Below, piece after piece: positions 7,885 to 22,228 of a stretch of 64,000 bases of DNA. Position 1 is the stretch's first letter, and each line of letters opens with the position of its first letter. The notes below the pieces were generated by a model. That model worked only from the letters and a program-made list of their open reading frames with translations, made no database searches and was not told the origin of the DNA. A program made the position numbers and the translations under genes. Origin of the DNA: Paenalcaligenes faecalis (GTDB lineage: Bacteria; Pseudomonadota; Gammaproteobacteria; Burkholderiales; Burkholderiaceae_B); contig NZ_CP106841.1 of NCBI RefSeq assembly GCF_027557445.1, forward strand, positions 544,001 to 608,000, in the 5' to 3' direction.

Positions 7885-8214
7885 CTATAAAGAGCCACTT
7901 TTTGAAAAGACATTTAAAACAAAGACGCCCGCTACAATTAACGTAATACCAACAAAAGCCGCTGTGTCTAGGCTTTGTTTAAATACCAGTAGACCAATAA
8001 TCGAAATGGCGACGATACCAGCACCGGACCAGACGGCGTAGGCAATGCCTACAGGGATATGGCGCAACGATAACGATAAGCAGTAAAAAGCGATCATATA
8101 TCCCACTATTGTAATAATAGAGGGCCAGAGTTTAGTAAATCCCTCGGCTCCCTTGAGGGCCGAAGTCGCAATGATTTCTGCGATGATCGCAATGGTTAGA
8201 TAGAGCCAGCTCAT
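7885..8214 (-). CDS. SMR-family multidrug efflux transporter (EmrE/QacE type)
   Basis: 109 residues with four membrane helices, the standard length for small multidrug resistance proteins. These work as inner-membrane antiparallel dimers exchanging protons for quaternary ammonium or other cationic drugs. The essential membrane Glu is at residue 13 (IIAEIIATS). The [13 protein letters not shown] motif in helix 3 is typical of the EmrE/Qac branch and not of the guanidinium exporter branch. It is the last gene after trxB and the Smr-domain gene, 17 bp downstream of the latter, so probably co-transcribed. The exact substrate cannot be deduced. Confidence 0.88.
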   Translation of the reverse strand: MSWLYLTIAIIAEIIATSALKGAEGFTKLWPSIITIVGYMIAFYCLSLSLRHIPVGIAYAVWSGAGIVAISIIGLLVFKQSLDTAAFVGITLIVAGVFVLNVFSKSGSL

Positions 8215-8231
8215 AGCATAGTAACTATAGG

Positions 8232-9930
<1,699 letters not shown>

Positions 9931-9946
9931 TCAATGACCAGCCAAT

Positions 9947-9952
9947 TATAAT
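9947..9952 (+). promoter_or_regulatory. Possible -10 element for ftsK
   Basis: A perfect TATAAT ends six bases before the ftsK ATG, so a transcript from it would be leaderless or nearly so. No convincing -35 hexamer is seen. It could be fortuitous. Confidence 0.35.
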
Positions 9953-9957
9953 GAGTC

Positions 9958-12522
9958 ATGGCTAGAATACCTGCAACCTCGAATCGATCCGCAAAAAACG
10001 TCCGTAACGGCCCCTCAGTTTGGCAGCAACGACTATCAACCATTTTAAGCGAAGCCCGCTGGCTCGTTTTTTTGGTTCTCGCTGCCTGGTTAACTTTGGT
10101 GCTTTATACGTGGAATAGTTCCGACCCAGCGTGGTCTTATTCCCTTGAAGCGGGGACCATCCATAATCAGGGTGGCAAAATAGGCGCCTATGTGGCGGAT
10201 ATATTACTTTACCTTTTTGGCTATAGTGCGTGGCTATGGGTGGTGCTATTAGTGCGTCATCTTATCGTCGGCTTTAAGCGCATGACCCTAATTGTAATGC
10301 CTACCGTTAAGATACAAGAACCATTACCCCGCGTACCGTGGGAATTAGGCATTGGGTTTGGTTTGTTTTTTGTTGGAGTCATGGGCTTTGAGGCCATGCA
10401 GATCAGATACGGAGACCACTTACCTGCCGGAGCCGGTGGGCAAATTGGTCAGCTCTTAAGCTCGTTGTTGCGGACTTACTTAGGGTCGGCTGGTGCGGTT
10501 ATTATGCTGCTGGTGGCAATTTGTGTAGGGGCGAGTTGGTTTTTTTCTTTTTCCTGGTTGAATGTGACCGAGAAAATAGGTGGGTGGCTAGAGCATTTAT
10601 ATTTACGTTTAGCAGATTTTAAAACTCACAGAGAAGACCGTCGGGCGGGGCAGGCAAGTATTGCTGAACGCGAGGAAAGCGTAGCGACTAAACAAATACA
10701 GCGACAACAAGAACAACAGCGAACAGAGCCGGTATTGGGTTTGGCTGCCGAGCCAGCTCAGCGTAAAGAGCCGTCTTTGGGGTCATTAGCCGGCACACAA
10801 GCCGCAACCTTGGCTGAACAGGCAACGACTCGGTCGTATAAACATCCTATTTTTGATGATCCTGACCCAGAGTTCGAGTCGGCTCCTGCAGCGCACACGG
10901 CATTTGTTGCACCCGTTCACACCGAAGCCTTGGAGACAGTTTCTGAAGCTCTAGAGACAGAGGTCGCGCCGTATTCGCAACATGCGATTCAAACACAAAC
11001 ACAGGTTGCTATTGCAAAGGCAACAAAAGCACATCAACAGGTTGGTTTACCTCCCTTGGACTTATTAGAACCCGCCGAGGAGTTGGGTGAACCTATCTCT
11101 GCTGATACGCTAGAGTTTACGTCTCGATTAATTGAGAAAAAACTGGGTGACTTTGGTGTGAATGTGACGGTGATGGAGGCGCAATCCGGCCCTGTGATCA
11201 CGCGTTATGAAATAGAACCCGCGACAGGAGTAAAAGGGAGTCAGATTGTAAACCTCTCTAAAGACTTGGCGCGCTCATTGAGTTTGGTCGATATTCGGGT
11301 AGTAGAAACCATCCCAGGTAAAAACCTCATGGGGTTAGAGTTACCTAATCCTAAGCGTCAAATGGTTCGTCTTGAGGAGATCGTTGGCTCCACTAATTTT
11401 GTCGACAGCAAGTCGCTCTTAACCGTTGCCTTGGGTAAAGATATAGCGGGTCATGCTGTGGTAGCAGACTTAGCTCGTATGCCTCATTTATTGGTGGCTG
11501 GTACGACAGGTTCGGGTAAATCAGTGGGGATTAATGCCATGATTTTATCCATTCTCTATAAGGCAACTCCAGAACAAGCTCGGTTAATTTTGATTGACCC
11601 TAAAATGCTTGAAATGAGTGTGTACGAGGATATTCCTCATCTGTTAGCACCTGTAGTGACTGATATGCGTGAGGCGGCGAATGCCTTGACTTGGTGTGTT
11701 AATGAGATGGAGCGTCGCTATAAACTCATGAGCAAAATGGGGGTGCGTAATTTAGCGGGGTTTAATACAAAAATTAAAGAGGCCAAAGAGCGTGGGGAGA
11801 ACATTCCGAACCCATTCTCTTTAACACCTGATGCGCCTGAGCCCTTAGATAACTTACCTTTTATTGTTGTTGTGATTGATGAGCTCGCTGATTTAATGAT
11901 GGTGGCGGGTAAAAAAATTGAGGAACTTATTGCTCGCTTAGCCCAAAAAGCACGAGCGGCTGGGATTCACTTGGTTTTGGCTACACAGCGACCCAGTGTC
12001 GATGTGATTACAGGTTTAATTAAGGCGAATATCCCGACGCGTATTTCTTTCCAAGTCTCCTCTAAGGTTGACTCTCGTACCATTCTTGATCAAATGGGGG
12101 CAGAAACCTTATTAGGTCAGGGTGATATGCTGTATTTGCCACCGGGGACTTCTGTGCCTGTGCGGGTACATGGTGCTTTTGTGGACGATGATGAGGTGCA
12201 CCGCGTAGTGAACTACTTAAAAGAGCAAGGCGAACCGGATTACATTGATGGCATTCTCGAAGGCGGAGCCCCTGGCGAAACGGGTGACGGAGTGAATGCA
12301 GTGACGGGCTTTGTCGATAGTGAGTCGGACCCGTTATATGATCAAGCCGTTGCCGTAGTGATGGAGACTAAACGAGCCTCTATTTCCGGCGTGCAGCGTC
12401 AATTACGTGTAGGCTATAACCGAGCCGCCCGTCTAATCGAAGAGATGGAAAAAGCCGGAATTGTATCGGCGATGGGTCCAAATGGAAATCGAGAAATTCT
12501 TGTTCCTATCAACAAGGACTAA
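9958..12522 (+). CDS. ftsK: DNA translocase FtsK
   Basis: 854 residues. The N-terminus has four to five membrane segments (about residues 35-200) that anchor it at the septum, followed by a variable linker rich in Gln, Ala and Glu (about 220-380). The motor domain then has Walker A GTTGSGKS (about 514-521) and Walker [12 protein letters not shown] (about 636-646). The C-terminal winged-helix gamma domain (from about 785, [23 protein letters not shown]) reads KOPS sites and contacts XerD. FtsK pumps chromosome ends through the division septum and activates dimer resolution. It is followed closely by lolA and rarA, an order common in proteobacteria. Confidence 0.97.
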   Translation: MARIPATSNRSAKNVRNGPSVWQQRLSTILSEARWLVFLVLAAWLTLVLYTWNSSDPAWSYSLEAGTIHNQGGKIGAYVADILLYLFGYSAWLWVVLLVRHLIVGFKRMTLIVMPTVKIQEPLPRVPWELGIGFGLFFVGVMGFEAMQIRYGDHLPAGAGGQIGQLLSSLLRTYLGSAGAVIMLLVAICVGASWFFSFSWLNVTEKIGGWLEHLYLRLADFKTHREDRRAGQASIAEREESVATKQIQRQQEQQRTEPVLGLAAEPAQRKEPSLGSLAGTQAATLAEQATTRSYKHPIFDDPDPEFESAPAAHTAFVAPVHTEALETVSEALETEVAPYSQHAIQTQTQVAIAKATKAHQQVGLPPLDLLEPAEELGEPISADTLEFTSRLIEKKLGDFGVNVTVMEAQSGPVITRYEIEPATGVKGSQIVNLSKDLARSLSLVDIRVVETIPGKNLMGLELPNPKRQMVRLEEIVGSTNFVDSKSLLTVALGKDIAGHAVVADLARMPHLLVAGTTGSGKSVGINAMILSILYKATPEQARLILIDPKMLEMSVYEDIPHLLAPVVTDMREAANALTWCVNEMERRYKLMSKMGVRNLAGFNTKIKEAKERGENIPNPFSLTPDAPEPLDNLPFIVVVIDELADLMMVAGKKIEELIARLAQKARAAGIHLVLATQRPSVDVITGLIKANIPTRISFQVSSKVDSRTILDQMGAETLLGQGDMLYLPPGTSVPVRVHGAFVDDDEVHRVVNYLKEQGEPDYIDGILEGGAPGETGDGVNAVTGFVDSESDPLYDQAVAVVMETKRASISGVQRQLRVGYNRAARLIEEMEKAGIVSAMGPNGNREILVPINKD

Positions 12523-12542
12523 ATCAGCACAAGGAAATAATG

Positions 12543-13169
12543 ATGAAATGGTGGAAAACTCTGAGTGTAGGGCTGGTTTTATTTACGGGTGCTGGAACCA
12601 TTTATGCACAGACAGCAACTCAACAATTACGTGATTTTGTACAGCGGGTACACAGTGCATCGGGCCAGTTTAGCCAACACACCATTGATGCTCAGGGTGG
12701 ACAGCGTCCAGCCCAAACGGGCGAGTTTGCCTTTGAGCGTCCCGGTAAATTTAAATGGCAGGTGTTAAAACCATACGAGCAGTTAGTGCTATCGGATGGT
12801 AAACAGCTCTATCAATATGACCCAGATTTGAATCAGCTAACTCAACGTGGCGTGGATCAGGCCATAGGGACGTCACCTGCAGCAATTTTATTCGGATCAG
12901 GAAATTTAGATCAAAGCTTTGACCTAGAGCCTAGGCCCGATGAGGATGGCCTTAACTGGTTACGAGCTTCTCCTAAGGCCAGTGATGCAGGCTTTGATTA
13001 TGTAGACATAGGATTTAAATCGGGTAACCCAGTACGGTTGGTGTTGTTAGATGCTTTTGGGCAGCAGACATTAATCGAACTCTCTGCGATTAAAACGGAT
13101 ATTTCTTTTAAGAAAAACGATTTTAGTTTTACGCCGCCTGCAGATGTAGACGTGGTAACACTACCGTAG
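12543..13169 (+). CDS. lolA: Outer-membrane lipoprotein carrier protein LolA
   Basis: 208 residues with a signal peptide ending near IYAQ. LolA is the periplasmic chaperone that receives lipoproteins from LolCDE and delivers them to LolB. The body shows typical family stretches (SASGQFSQ, GEFAFERPGKFKWQV, QYDPDLNQLTQR, SFTPPADVDVV). The start is placed at ATG 12543, six bases after AAGGAA; ATG 12540 is too close to that site. It sits between ftsK and rarA with short spacers, so a shared transcript is likely. Confidence 0.93.
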   Translation: MKWWKTLSVGLVLFTGAGTIYAQTATQQLRDFVQRVHSASGQFSQHTIDAQGGQRPAQTGEFAFERPGKFKWQVLKPYEQLVLSDGKQLYQYDPDLNQLTQRGVDQAIGTSPAAILFGSGNLDQSFDLEPRPDEDGLNWLRASPKASDAGFDYVDIGFKSGNPVRLVLLDAFGQQTLIELSAIKTDISFKKNDFSFTPPADVDVVTLP

Positions 13170-13179
13170 ACTTATTATC

Positions 13180-15925
<2,746 letters not shown>

Positions 15926-15937
15926 CAAGAAAAACAG

Positions 15938-15987
15938 GCAAAAAGCGCGGTCAAGACCAATTTGGTTTTGTCGTGCTTTTTGCTTTT
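15938..15987 (+). terminator. Intrinsic terminator after serS
   Basis: Long imperfect hairpin whose arms GCAAAAAGC and GCTTTTTGC enclose further pairing, followed by TTTT. It could also act on the convergent gene ending at 15994. Confidence 0.7.
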
Positions 15988-15993
15988 AGACGG

Positions 15994-16341
15994 TTAACGA
16001 GGGTGATGAGGTACTGACGGGCGCTGAGGCGCATGAGGTTGTTGGGGTGGTCTCACATGTGGAGGCCGGTGATGAGAAGGGTGAGGAGGCCGCACCGTTT
16101 GACTCTGACCATGAATTACCTTTCCCCCATAATTATCCAATTGAATCGTTGGTGCAATAATCATTGAGCCTGCATCGTATTCTTGACGAGGCTGTGGTGC
16201 TGTTGGGGTGTGCGGTTTTGTACGTAAAATAACGGTAGGTGAGCCGGTTTTATTTTCGATATGAAGAGTCTCCGCACAGGAAAGAGCGCTCATCATCGTT
16301 AAAAAGCAAACGGCTGTTATGCGTTTAGAGATAACTTTCAT
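15994..16341 (-). CDS. Small secreted Pro/His-rich protein of unknown function
   Basis: 115 residues from ATG 16341 (a TTG at 16359 would add six residues). A typical signal peptide (basic start, hydrophobic core, cleavage near SCAE) precedes a short folded-looking segment and a low-complexity tail of about 40 residues dominated by Pro, His, Gln and Arg (PPHPSHHRPPHVRPP). The family is not recognised. The His-rich tail could bind metal ions or simply be a flexible extracytoplasmic linker. It may be co-oriented with, but is separated by a terminator from, the EF-hand gene upstream. Confidence 0.6.
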   Translation of the reverse strand: MKVISKRITAVCFLTMMSALSCAETLHIENKTGSPTVILRTKPHTPTAPQPRQEYDAGSMIIAPTIQLDNYGGKVIHGQSQTVRPPHPSHHRPPHVRPPQQPHAPQRPSVPHHPR

Positions 16342-16359
16342 AAGATCAATATAAAACAA

Positions 16360-16381
16360 AGCCCGCCATTATTGGCGGGCT
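16360..16381 (-). terminator. Terminator after the EF-hand gene
   Basis: Perfect stem AGCCCGCC/GGCGGGCT with a TTTGTTTT run on the minus strand, between two minus-strand genes. Confidence 0.75.
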
Positions 16382-16387
16382 AATTTG

Positions 16388-16759
16388 TTAGTGATGTTTA
16401 CGTAAGACTGGGTAGTCTTTGGGCATAGGTAATAAGAGGGGCTGTGTATTTGTGTTTTCGTCTAAGTGATTTGGACGAGATGAAGATTTATTACCTAGAG
16501 ATAATACCCACATTAATAATGGGACCCAAAATAATGCCGAAATGACCTTGCTTAGTAGACCATCAAGACTGCCATAACCTACATCGGCAGAGGCTTGAAT
16601 ATGTAGTGTCTGAGCAATGGCAGGAAACTGCCCTAAAAACTCAACAGCTAAGCTGCCAGGAATACGGAAAACCCAGCGTAGCGTTTCCCATATTTCCCAG
16701 AGTGATATATGCCCATCGGCATTTAGGTCAATGGCCCATTGGAAGGTTTGTATATGCAT
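16388..16759 (-). CDS. EF-hand-containing small membrane protein, function unknown
   Basis: 123 residues, with a GGAG ribosome site six bases before the ATG. Residues 11-22 (DLNADGHISLWE) form a textbook EF-hand calcium loop: acidic or polar residues at positions 1, 3 and 5, Gly at 6, Ile at 8 and Glu at 12. A hydrophobic stretch (VISALFWVPLLMWVLSL) suggests one membrane helix, and the tail is polar. A single EF-hand plus a membrane segment suggests calcium sensing or stabilisation at the membrane, but this is inference; no characterised homologue is recognised. Confidence 0.65.
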   Translation of the reverse strand: MHIQTFQWAIDLNADGHISLWEIWETLRWVFRIPGSLAVEFLGQFPAIAQTLHIQASADVGYGSLDGLLSKVISALFWVPLLMWVLSLGNKSSSRPNHLDENTNTQPLLLPMPKDYPVLRKHH

Positions 16760-16883
16760 AACGGACTCCTTAAGAGACCCGCCTACGTTGCACGGGTGAC
16801 AACAGGTATGAATAACTACTGTCTATCTAAATATAAGAGTCTAGCTGTATCTATGCAAGCCGTATAAACCACAATAAAACAAA

Positions 16884-16911
16884 AAAGCCCCACGCAATGC
16901 GTAGAGCTTTA
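16884..16911 (-). terminator. Terminator after tRNA-Ser(CGA)
   Basis: Hairpin with arms AAAGC...ACGC and GCGT...GCTTT followed by TTTTTTG on the minus strand, a few bases after the tRNA 3' end. Confidence 0.75.
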
Positions 16912-16916
16912 AAGTA

Positions 16917-17006
16917 TGGCGGGCAGGGTGAGATTCGAACTCACGTTACGCCTAAACGTAAACTGGATTTCGAGTCCAGCGCATTCGACCACTCTGCCAC
17001 CTGCCC
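16917..17006 (-). tRNA. serU: tRNA-Ser(CGA)
   Basis: The acceptor stem GGGCAGG pairs with CCTGCCC, followed by discriminator G and an encoded CCA. The anticodon stem GCTGGA/TCCAG carries loop CTCGAAA, anticodon CGA. The long variable arm and GTTCGAATC T-loop are typical of serine tRNAs. The class identity is clear; the symbol follows general usage. Confidence 0.95.
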
Positions 17007-17179
17007 GCTCGACTGCTTTACTAAAAATACACAAGTAAAACAAGATTACCATTCTAGCAGGTTTCAGAAGGAAAATACTAGCCCTTTGTTTAGAGAAAAC
17101 AGGTTTTCGCTTTGTCACCAAAGCGCTACACTTAGGCTATTGTATTTGTGGTGCAGACCACCATTTTTCGGAGAGATGT

Positions 17180-17962
17180 ATGCTTACTGATAAAACAGCC
17201 GTTGTCACAGGCTCAACTAGCGGTATAGGCTTGGCAATCGCCCAGCAGTTAGCCGCCCAGGGTGCGAACATTGTATTAAATGGCTTCGGCGATGCAGATG
17301 AGATTGAAAAAATCCGCGTTAATATCGAATTACAAAATGATGTAAAAGCCTATTACATTAATGCTGATCTCAGTAACGCGGATTCGACTCGTCAAATGAT
17401 TCAGCAGGCCATTCAGTTGACTGGCCGCATTGATATTTTAGTCAATAATGCGGGTATTCAGCATACAGATCGTATTGAAAATTTTCCCACAGAGCGTTGG
17501 GATATGATCATGGCGTTAAACTTATCAGCAGTATTTCATGCAACTGCAGCCGTCTTACCTCAGATGCAAAAGCAAGGATGGGGACGGATTGTTAACATTG
17601 CTTCCGCTCATGGGCTGGTAGCCTCAGAGAACAAGTCTGCCTATGTCGCAGCAAAGCATGGCGTGGTTGGTTTATCTAAAGTGACAGCCTTAGAAAATGC
17701 AGGTAAAGGTATTACGTGTAATGCCGTATGCCCTGGCTGGGTACGCACACCCTTAGTCGAGGCGCAAATTGTAGCTTTAGCGGCTAAAAATAATACTGAT
17801 ATTGAAACAGCTGCTAAAGAGTTACTGGCAGAGAAACAGCCCTCCTTGCAGTTTGTCACACCTGAACAGCTAGGTGGCGCAGTGGTGTTCTTATGTTCTG
17901 ATGCCGCAGAGCAAATGACAGGGACAACGTTAACCTTAGATGGTGGTTGGACCGCTCGTTAA
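17180..17962 (+). CDS. bdhA: D-3-hydroxybutyrate dehydrogenase
   Basis: 260 residues of the short-chain dehydrogenase family. The Rossmann motif TGSTSGIG is at about residues 11-18, NNAG near 90, the catalytic Ser (IASAHG) near 142 and YVAAK near 155. Family features such as GIQHTDRIENFP and NAVCPGWVRTPLV point to 3-hydroxybutyrate dehydrogenase, which interconverts D-3-hydroxybutyrate and acetoacetate with NAD in polyhydroxybutyrate turnover. GGAGAG lies just before the ATG. yaaA follows after 13 bp. Confidence 0.92.
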   Translation: MLTDKTAVVTGSTSGIGLAIAQQLAAQGANIVLNGFGDADEIEKIRVNIELQNDVKAYYINADLSNADSTRQMIQQAIQLTGRIDILVNNAGIQHTDRIENFPTERWDMIMALNLSAVFHATAAVLPQMQKQGWGRIVNIASAHGLVASENKSAYVAAKHGVVGLSKVTALENAGKGITCNAVCPGWVRTPLVEAQIVALAAKNNTDIETAAKELLAEKQPSLQFVTPEQLGGAVVFLCSDAAEQMTGTTLTLDGGWTAR

Positions 17963-17975
17963 TTAGGAATTTATT

Positions 17976-18752
17976 ATGTTGTTTGTATTATCTCCAGCTA
18001 AAAAACTGGATTATGACAGTCCTGTGCGTACCACTTTGTACACACAGCCTCAAATGATTGATCAAGCTCAATCGTTGATTCAAGTATTACGTTTACAAAA
18101 GCCAGAGCAAATACAAACACTAATGAAGCTCAGTGATGCGCTGACAGACTTAAATGTACAGCGCTATCAAGACTGGTCTCCTACATTTACATTAGAAAAT
18201 GCCAGACAAGCGCTTTTGGCCTTTAATGGGGATGTTTACGAGGGTCTAAAGGCGGCAGAGCTTTCTGATGAGCAATTGCAATGGACGCAAGATCATGCCT
18301 TATTGCTCAGTGGTTTGTATGGGGTGTTACGCCCTTTAGATTTGATGCAGCCCTATCGCCTAGAGATGGGCACTCGATTAGTCACTGAAAAAGGTAAAAA
18401 CCTGTACGAGTACTGGGGAAGCCAATTAGCTCAATACATCAACCATCATTTTGAGCAAAAGGCTGAGTCTGCCCCTATCGTTATTAATTTGGCCTCAAAT
18501 GAATACGTTAAAGCCATCGATAAAAAGGTATTAAACGCTCAGATGATTGATTGTGTGTTTCAGGATCAAAAAGGGGCGGAGTATAAAATTATTAGTTTTT
18601 ACGCTAAAAAAGCGCGTGGCTTAATGTTGCGTTATGCCATTGATCATCAGATAGAAGACCCCGAAGGACTAAAAGCCTTTGATAGTGATGGTTACGCTTT
18701 TAGTCCTGAGGATTCCTCAGACACTACTTTGGTTTTCCGACGTCCAGAATAG
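17976..18752 (+). CDS. yaaA: Peroxide stress protein YaaA
   Basis: 258 residues of the YaaA/DUF328 family, with the characteristic start MLFVLSPAKKLDYDSP and the conserved segments LLSGLYGVLRPLDLMQPYRLEMG, INLASNEYVKAI and YAKKARGLM. In E. coli the protein lowers free intracellular iron during peroxide stress and binds unusual DNA structures. It follows bdhA by 13 bp with its own AGGAA site. Its 3' end overlaps the convergent FUSC-family gene by 29 bp. Confidence 0.93.
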   Translation: MLFVLSPAKKLDYDSPVRTTLYTQPQMIDQAQSLIQVLRLQKPEQIQTLMKLSDALTDLNVQRYQDWSPTFTLENARQALLAFNGDVYEGLKAAELSDEQLQWTQDHALLLSGLYGVLRPLDLMQPYRLEMGTRLVTEKGKNLYEYWGSQLAQYINHHFEQKAESAPIVINLASNEYVKAIDKKVLNAQMIDCVFQDQKGAEYKIISFYAKKARGLMLRYAIDHQIEDPEGLKAFDSDGYAFSPEDSSDTTLVFRRPE

Positions 18753-21030
18753 GCCTGAGTAAATCGAGCTGAGTTGGGGCGGGCGGCCCTGAACTCAATA
18801 CTAAGCCGCGCATATCCTGTCTAATCAGTTGCGCGGCTTTTATCATTTGACGCAACGGATAGGCCAACATAGCCAGCTCCCCCTCTGTTTCTAGTGAGCC
18901 TATAGGTGGCGCGTCTAGATTATTGATCTCTAGCTCAATGGCGGTTAGTGCTGTGGCAACGCCATCTGGAATCTCAGGTAAAGAGGCCAAGAGGGGGATA
19001 GCAGCACTAATTTGAGAGGCCAGCACATGGCTTTGAATCATTAGGTTGTTGAGTAAGGCAACATTATGCTGGCGACTGACCGGCTCATTCATCATCCGAT
19101 AAAAGCCCGAGGCAAAGTTACTGAATGAGACATGTACATTACGTCTAGCCAGTTGCCATTGCGTATCCGCTTCATTTAAATCCATTTCTAATTGCGCCAG
19201 ATACTCAGGGCTAAGGGCCAGAGCATGAGTTGTAGCATCTGGGCGTAGCGTGGCGGCATTATGCTGGCGGTTTAGTTCTGCATAATATAGGCCAGTACGC
19301 AAGTAGTTTTTGTTAGCCTTGATGGCCTCTTGGGCAAAGTCACTCATCGAATTAGACTCCCACCAAGGCAAAATATAGCTACAAATTAAGGCAATGACAC
19401 TACCTATAATGGTGTCGACTAAGCGCTCTCCAATAACAAAGCTATCGCCCGTGTGTAAAAACTGAAAGGATAAGAGTACAAATATGGTGTTGAAGACGGC
19501 TGACAGCATAAAGTTCATTTGTACTAAGCTGTTTCCTAGAACATAGGCAATCAGCATGACAAAGAAATAAACCTCTAGCTGGGTGGTTAGCTTAAACAGA
19601 ATAAATGTCAACGCGCACCCTAAAACAGTCCCCATTAATCGCCAGCTATTACGTTGTTTAGTAAGAGCAAAACCCGGTTTCATAATGACTAAAGAGGTCA
19701 AAATAATCCAATGGCTATAGGATGTTAGGGCGCTAAGAATTTCAATGTCTGGAGAAAAATATGCCACCACAGTGGGGACGGCTAACCCCAGAAAAGTTGC
19801 GCAACTCACGCGGACAGCATATCTAAAATGGGATGAGTTCCAGCGCAAATTACTGGTGAACATGCCCAAGCGAATTTCTTCTCTAGACAAAAAGCGGCTC
19901 AGGGATTTATCTAGGTATTGATCTAATGGTAAATCATTACTAGGGCTTCGGGTTTGAGCCGCCATGTGATCTACTGTTTTTTGAGCATTACGTAGTCGTC
20001 GTAATATTTGTACTAACAAAGCATAGATTTCGGGCTCAGTGGTGTTGAGTCCACTGCGCTTATAGCGTTCCAGCTCAAACTCTAAGGCTCGTAGTTCGGC
20101 TTTAACACTTTGTCTTTGTTTTGTTTTTCTGTGACGTGAGACATTGAGAGCTATGTGCCCTACATCAATTGCCATTTTAAAAAGGGCGTCACGAGCAAAA
20201 ATCATGAAGTCACTATCCGCCATGCGACGTCGTAAATTAGCATAATCGGTGTTGGTGGCAACCAATGAGTCCAATAGGCTAACCATATTGACGAAAATGC
20301 TCAGTAACGCTAATCGATGTGCCTCGGCATGGCTATCGCCCCCTTTAGGCAGTTCTCTAAGCACCATGTCTCGGGCCGCTTGATGGGCTTCTGTCATATC
20401 GGCTTGGACGCGGATTAGATCCCTGTAATTATCATCAAGGTCTGTTTCTGCATCATAAAAACGAGATCGCCGCACCATATATTCTGCAGTGGAGAACAGA
20501 GCCACGGATAAAGTGCGTCTTTCTTCTCGATAAAGAAGGATTTTTCTAAAGAGAGTGCTAAAAATAAAGTAGAAAAACGCGCCGCCGCCCGAATAGAGAG
20601 TGTGGATCAGGACTTCGTTAGGACTCATCGGAAAGCGTAGTGTTAATGCCATCAATAGCAAACACGCAAACCCAATTAAGCCTCCTCGTTTGCCGAAAAC
20701 ATTCAGCATGGAATAAAGGAAGCTAAGAATAGGCACTAAGAGCCAGATCAAAATAGGTGAGCTAGAACTGAGTCCTGTAATAAAAGCAGTAAATGTTCCT
20801 AAGGCGGCACCACCTAACATTTCGTTACTTCGATAGCGACGTGGGCCACCCGGCTGGTCAACAATGGCGACACACATCGCCCCCATCGAAGCCACAACAC
20901 CTATGTCATAGAGCTTGAAAACACCACCTAATAGGGTGACGGGCAATAAAACGCCAATGGATTGACGTAGTCCACCTAAAAGATAGTGACTATAGATAAA
21001 ACGCTGTAATTGTGGAATGGGTAAGACCAT
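18724..21030 (-). CDS. FUSC/YccS-family inner-membrane protein (putative exporter)
   Basis: 768 residues with two hydrophobic blocks of about five to six helices each (about 15-165 and 410-550), each followed by a soluble helical region, the layout of the YccS/YhfK and aromatic-acid-exporter group. Such proteins are thought to export organic acids or other small molecules, usually with partner genes, but none lies alongside. ATG 21030 (MVLPIPQLQRFIYSHY) is chosen over a TTG nine bases upstream. Substrate unknown. Confidence 0.85.
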   Translation of the reverse strand: MVLPIPQLQRFIYSHYLLGGLRQSIGVLLPVTLLGGVFKLYDIGVVASMGAMCVAIVDQPGGPRRYRSNEMLGGAALGTFTAFITGLSSSSPILIWLLVPILSFLYSMLNVFGKRGGLIGFACLLLMALTLRFPMSPNEVLIHTLYSGGGAFFYFIFSTLFRKILLYREERRTLSVALFSTAEYMVRRSRFYDAETDLDDNYRDLIRVQADMTEAHQAARDMVLRELPKGGDSHAEAHRLALLSIFVNMVSLLDSLVATNTDYANLRRRMADSDFMIFARDALFKMAIDVGHIALNVSRHRKTKQRQSVKAELRALEFELERYKRSGLNTTEPEIYALLVQILRRLRNAQKTVDHMAAQTRSPSNDLPLDQYLDKSLSRFLSREEIRLGMFTSNLRWNSSHFRYAVRVSCATFLGLAVPTVVAYFSPDIEILSALTSYSHWIILTSLVIMKPGFALTKQRNSWRLMGTVLGCALTFILFKLTTQLEVYFFVMLIAYVLGNSLVQMNFMLSAVFNTIFVLLSFQFLHTGDSFVIGERLVDTIIGSVIALICSYILPWWESNSMSDFAQEAIKANKNYLRTGLYYAELNRQHNAATLRPDATTHALALSPEYLAQLEMDLNEADTQWQLARRNVHVSFSNFASGFYRMMNEPVSRQHNVALLNNLMIQSHVLASQISAAIPLLASLPEIPDGVATALTAIELEINNLDAPPIGSLETEGELAMLAYPLRQMIKAAQLIRQDMRGLVLSSGPPAPTQLDLLRPILDVGKPK

Positions 21031-21233
21031 AGATAACAACTCATCTGACTTGAGCGTTAAGTATAACGAGGAGTAGCGCGTAGGGTACTTTTCTCTTTAA
21101 CAATATTTGTAGAGAGGCCTATTTTTCAAGAGAGGGTCAACAGTAGCGGGCTGAAATTAGAGGGAAATCCCTGCTTGTGGAGGAGGTGTTTTGAAGGCAA
21201 TGTGTACTAAAGATTTGCTACCAGGAGACATTT

Positions 21234-22202
21234 ATGTACATAAAAAAATGGATTACGGCTTTAGCAGTCACTACAGCCACCACGTTCGTTGCTTTTTCCG
21301 GTTCCGCTTTAGCGCAAAAAAGCCAATTTGTAAATGTGTTAACAGGGGGCCAAAGTGGGGTTTACTATCCACTTGGTGTGGCGCTATCTCAGCTTTATGC
21401 TCAGGAAATCCCCGGTGTCAAAGCAACTGCACAGGTGACCAAAGCCTCTGCAGAAAATATGAATTTGCTCCAAGCCGGAAGAGGCGAGCTCGCTTGGGCG
21501 CTGGCTGATTCGGTGTCAGATGCTTGGCAGGGCAATGCAGAGGCAGGTTTTACACAAAAACTAGATAAGCTCAGGGGCTTGTCGGGTACTTACAATAATT
21601 ATATTCAAATCGTAGCAAATGCCGATACAGGTATTACTAAACTCGAAGACCTAAAAGGAAAACGCATCTCTGTTGGGGCTGCACGCTCAGGGACTGAGCT
21701 CAATGCCAGAGCCATTTTTAAGGCCGCAGGACTAAGTTACGATGACTTCTCTAAAGTCGAATACCTCCCTTTTGGTGAATCAGTCGAGCTGATGAAAAAT
21801 CGTCAATTGGATGCAACGCTACAGTCTGCTGGTTTAGGGGTGTCCTCTATTCGGGATTTAGCCACTTCAGTCAAAATTGTTGTAGTTCCTGTTCCCAATG
21901 AGGTGGTAGAAAAAGTGGGTGATGCCGCCTATCAAACAGCGGTTATTCCCGCCAATACCTACGCAGGACAAACCGAAGACTTGCCTACTGCAGCGATCCC
22001 AAACTTTTTGGTGACTCACTCAGGGGTATCCGACGAGCTCGCTTATCAAATGGCTAAGGTGCTGTATGAACACTTAGATGTTTTACAGTCCTCACATAAT
22101 GCCGCTAAAGCCATTCGCATCGAAAATGCAGTGAAAGGGATGCCTGTACCTATTCACCCTGGGGCAGAGCGCTATTACAAAGAAAAAGGCATCATTGAAT
22201 AA
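21234..22202 (+). CDS. TRAP transporter solute-binding protein, TAXI family
   Basis: 322 residues with a signal peptide ending near ALAQ. The mature part shows the TAXI pattern: FVNVLTGGQSGVYYPLGVALSQL, then LAWALADSVSDAW, GKRISVGAARSGTELNARAIF and LQSAGLGVSSIRDLA. These periplasmic receptors deliver substrate to a fused-type TRAP permease encoded just downstream. AGGAGA precedes ATG 21234. A terminator-like hairpin behind the gene probably gives the receptor more transcript than the permease. Likely substrates are carboxylates; the neighbouring CoA-transferase and glutaryl-CoA dehydrogenase favour glutarate or a relative. Confidence 0.93.
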   Translation: MYIKKWITALAVTTATTFVAFSGSALAQKSQFVNVLTGGQSGVYYPLGVALSQLYAQEIPGVKATAQVTKASAENMNLLQAGRGELAWALADSVSDAWQGNAEAGFTQKLDKLRGLSGTYNNYIQIVANADTGITKLEDLKGKRISVGAARSGTELNARAIFKAAGLSYDDFSKVEYLPFGESVELMKNRQLDATLQSAGLGVSSIRDLATSVKIVVVPVPNEVVEKVGDAAYQTAVIPANTYAGQTEDLPTAAIPNFLVTHSGVSDELAYQMAKVLYEHLDVLQSSHNAAKAIRIENAVKGMPVPIHPGAERYYKEKGIIE

Positions 22203-22228
22203 AAGGGTTTACTTGTTGTAAGTCAGCG

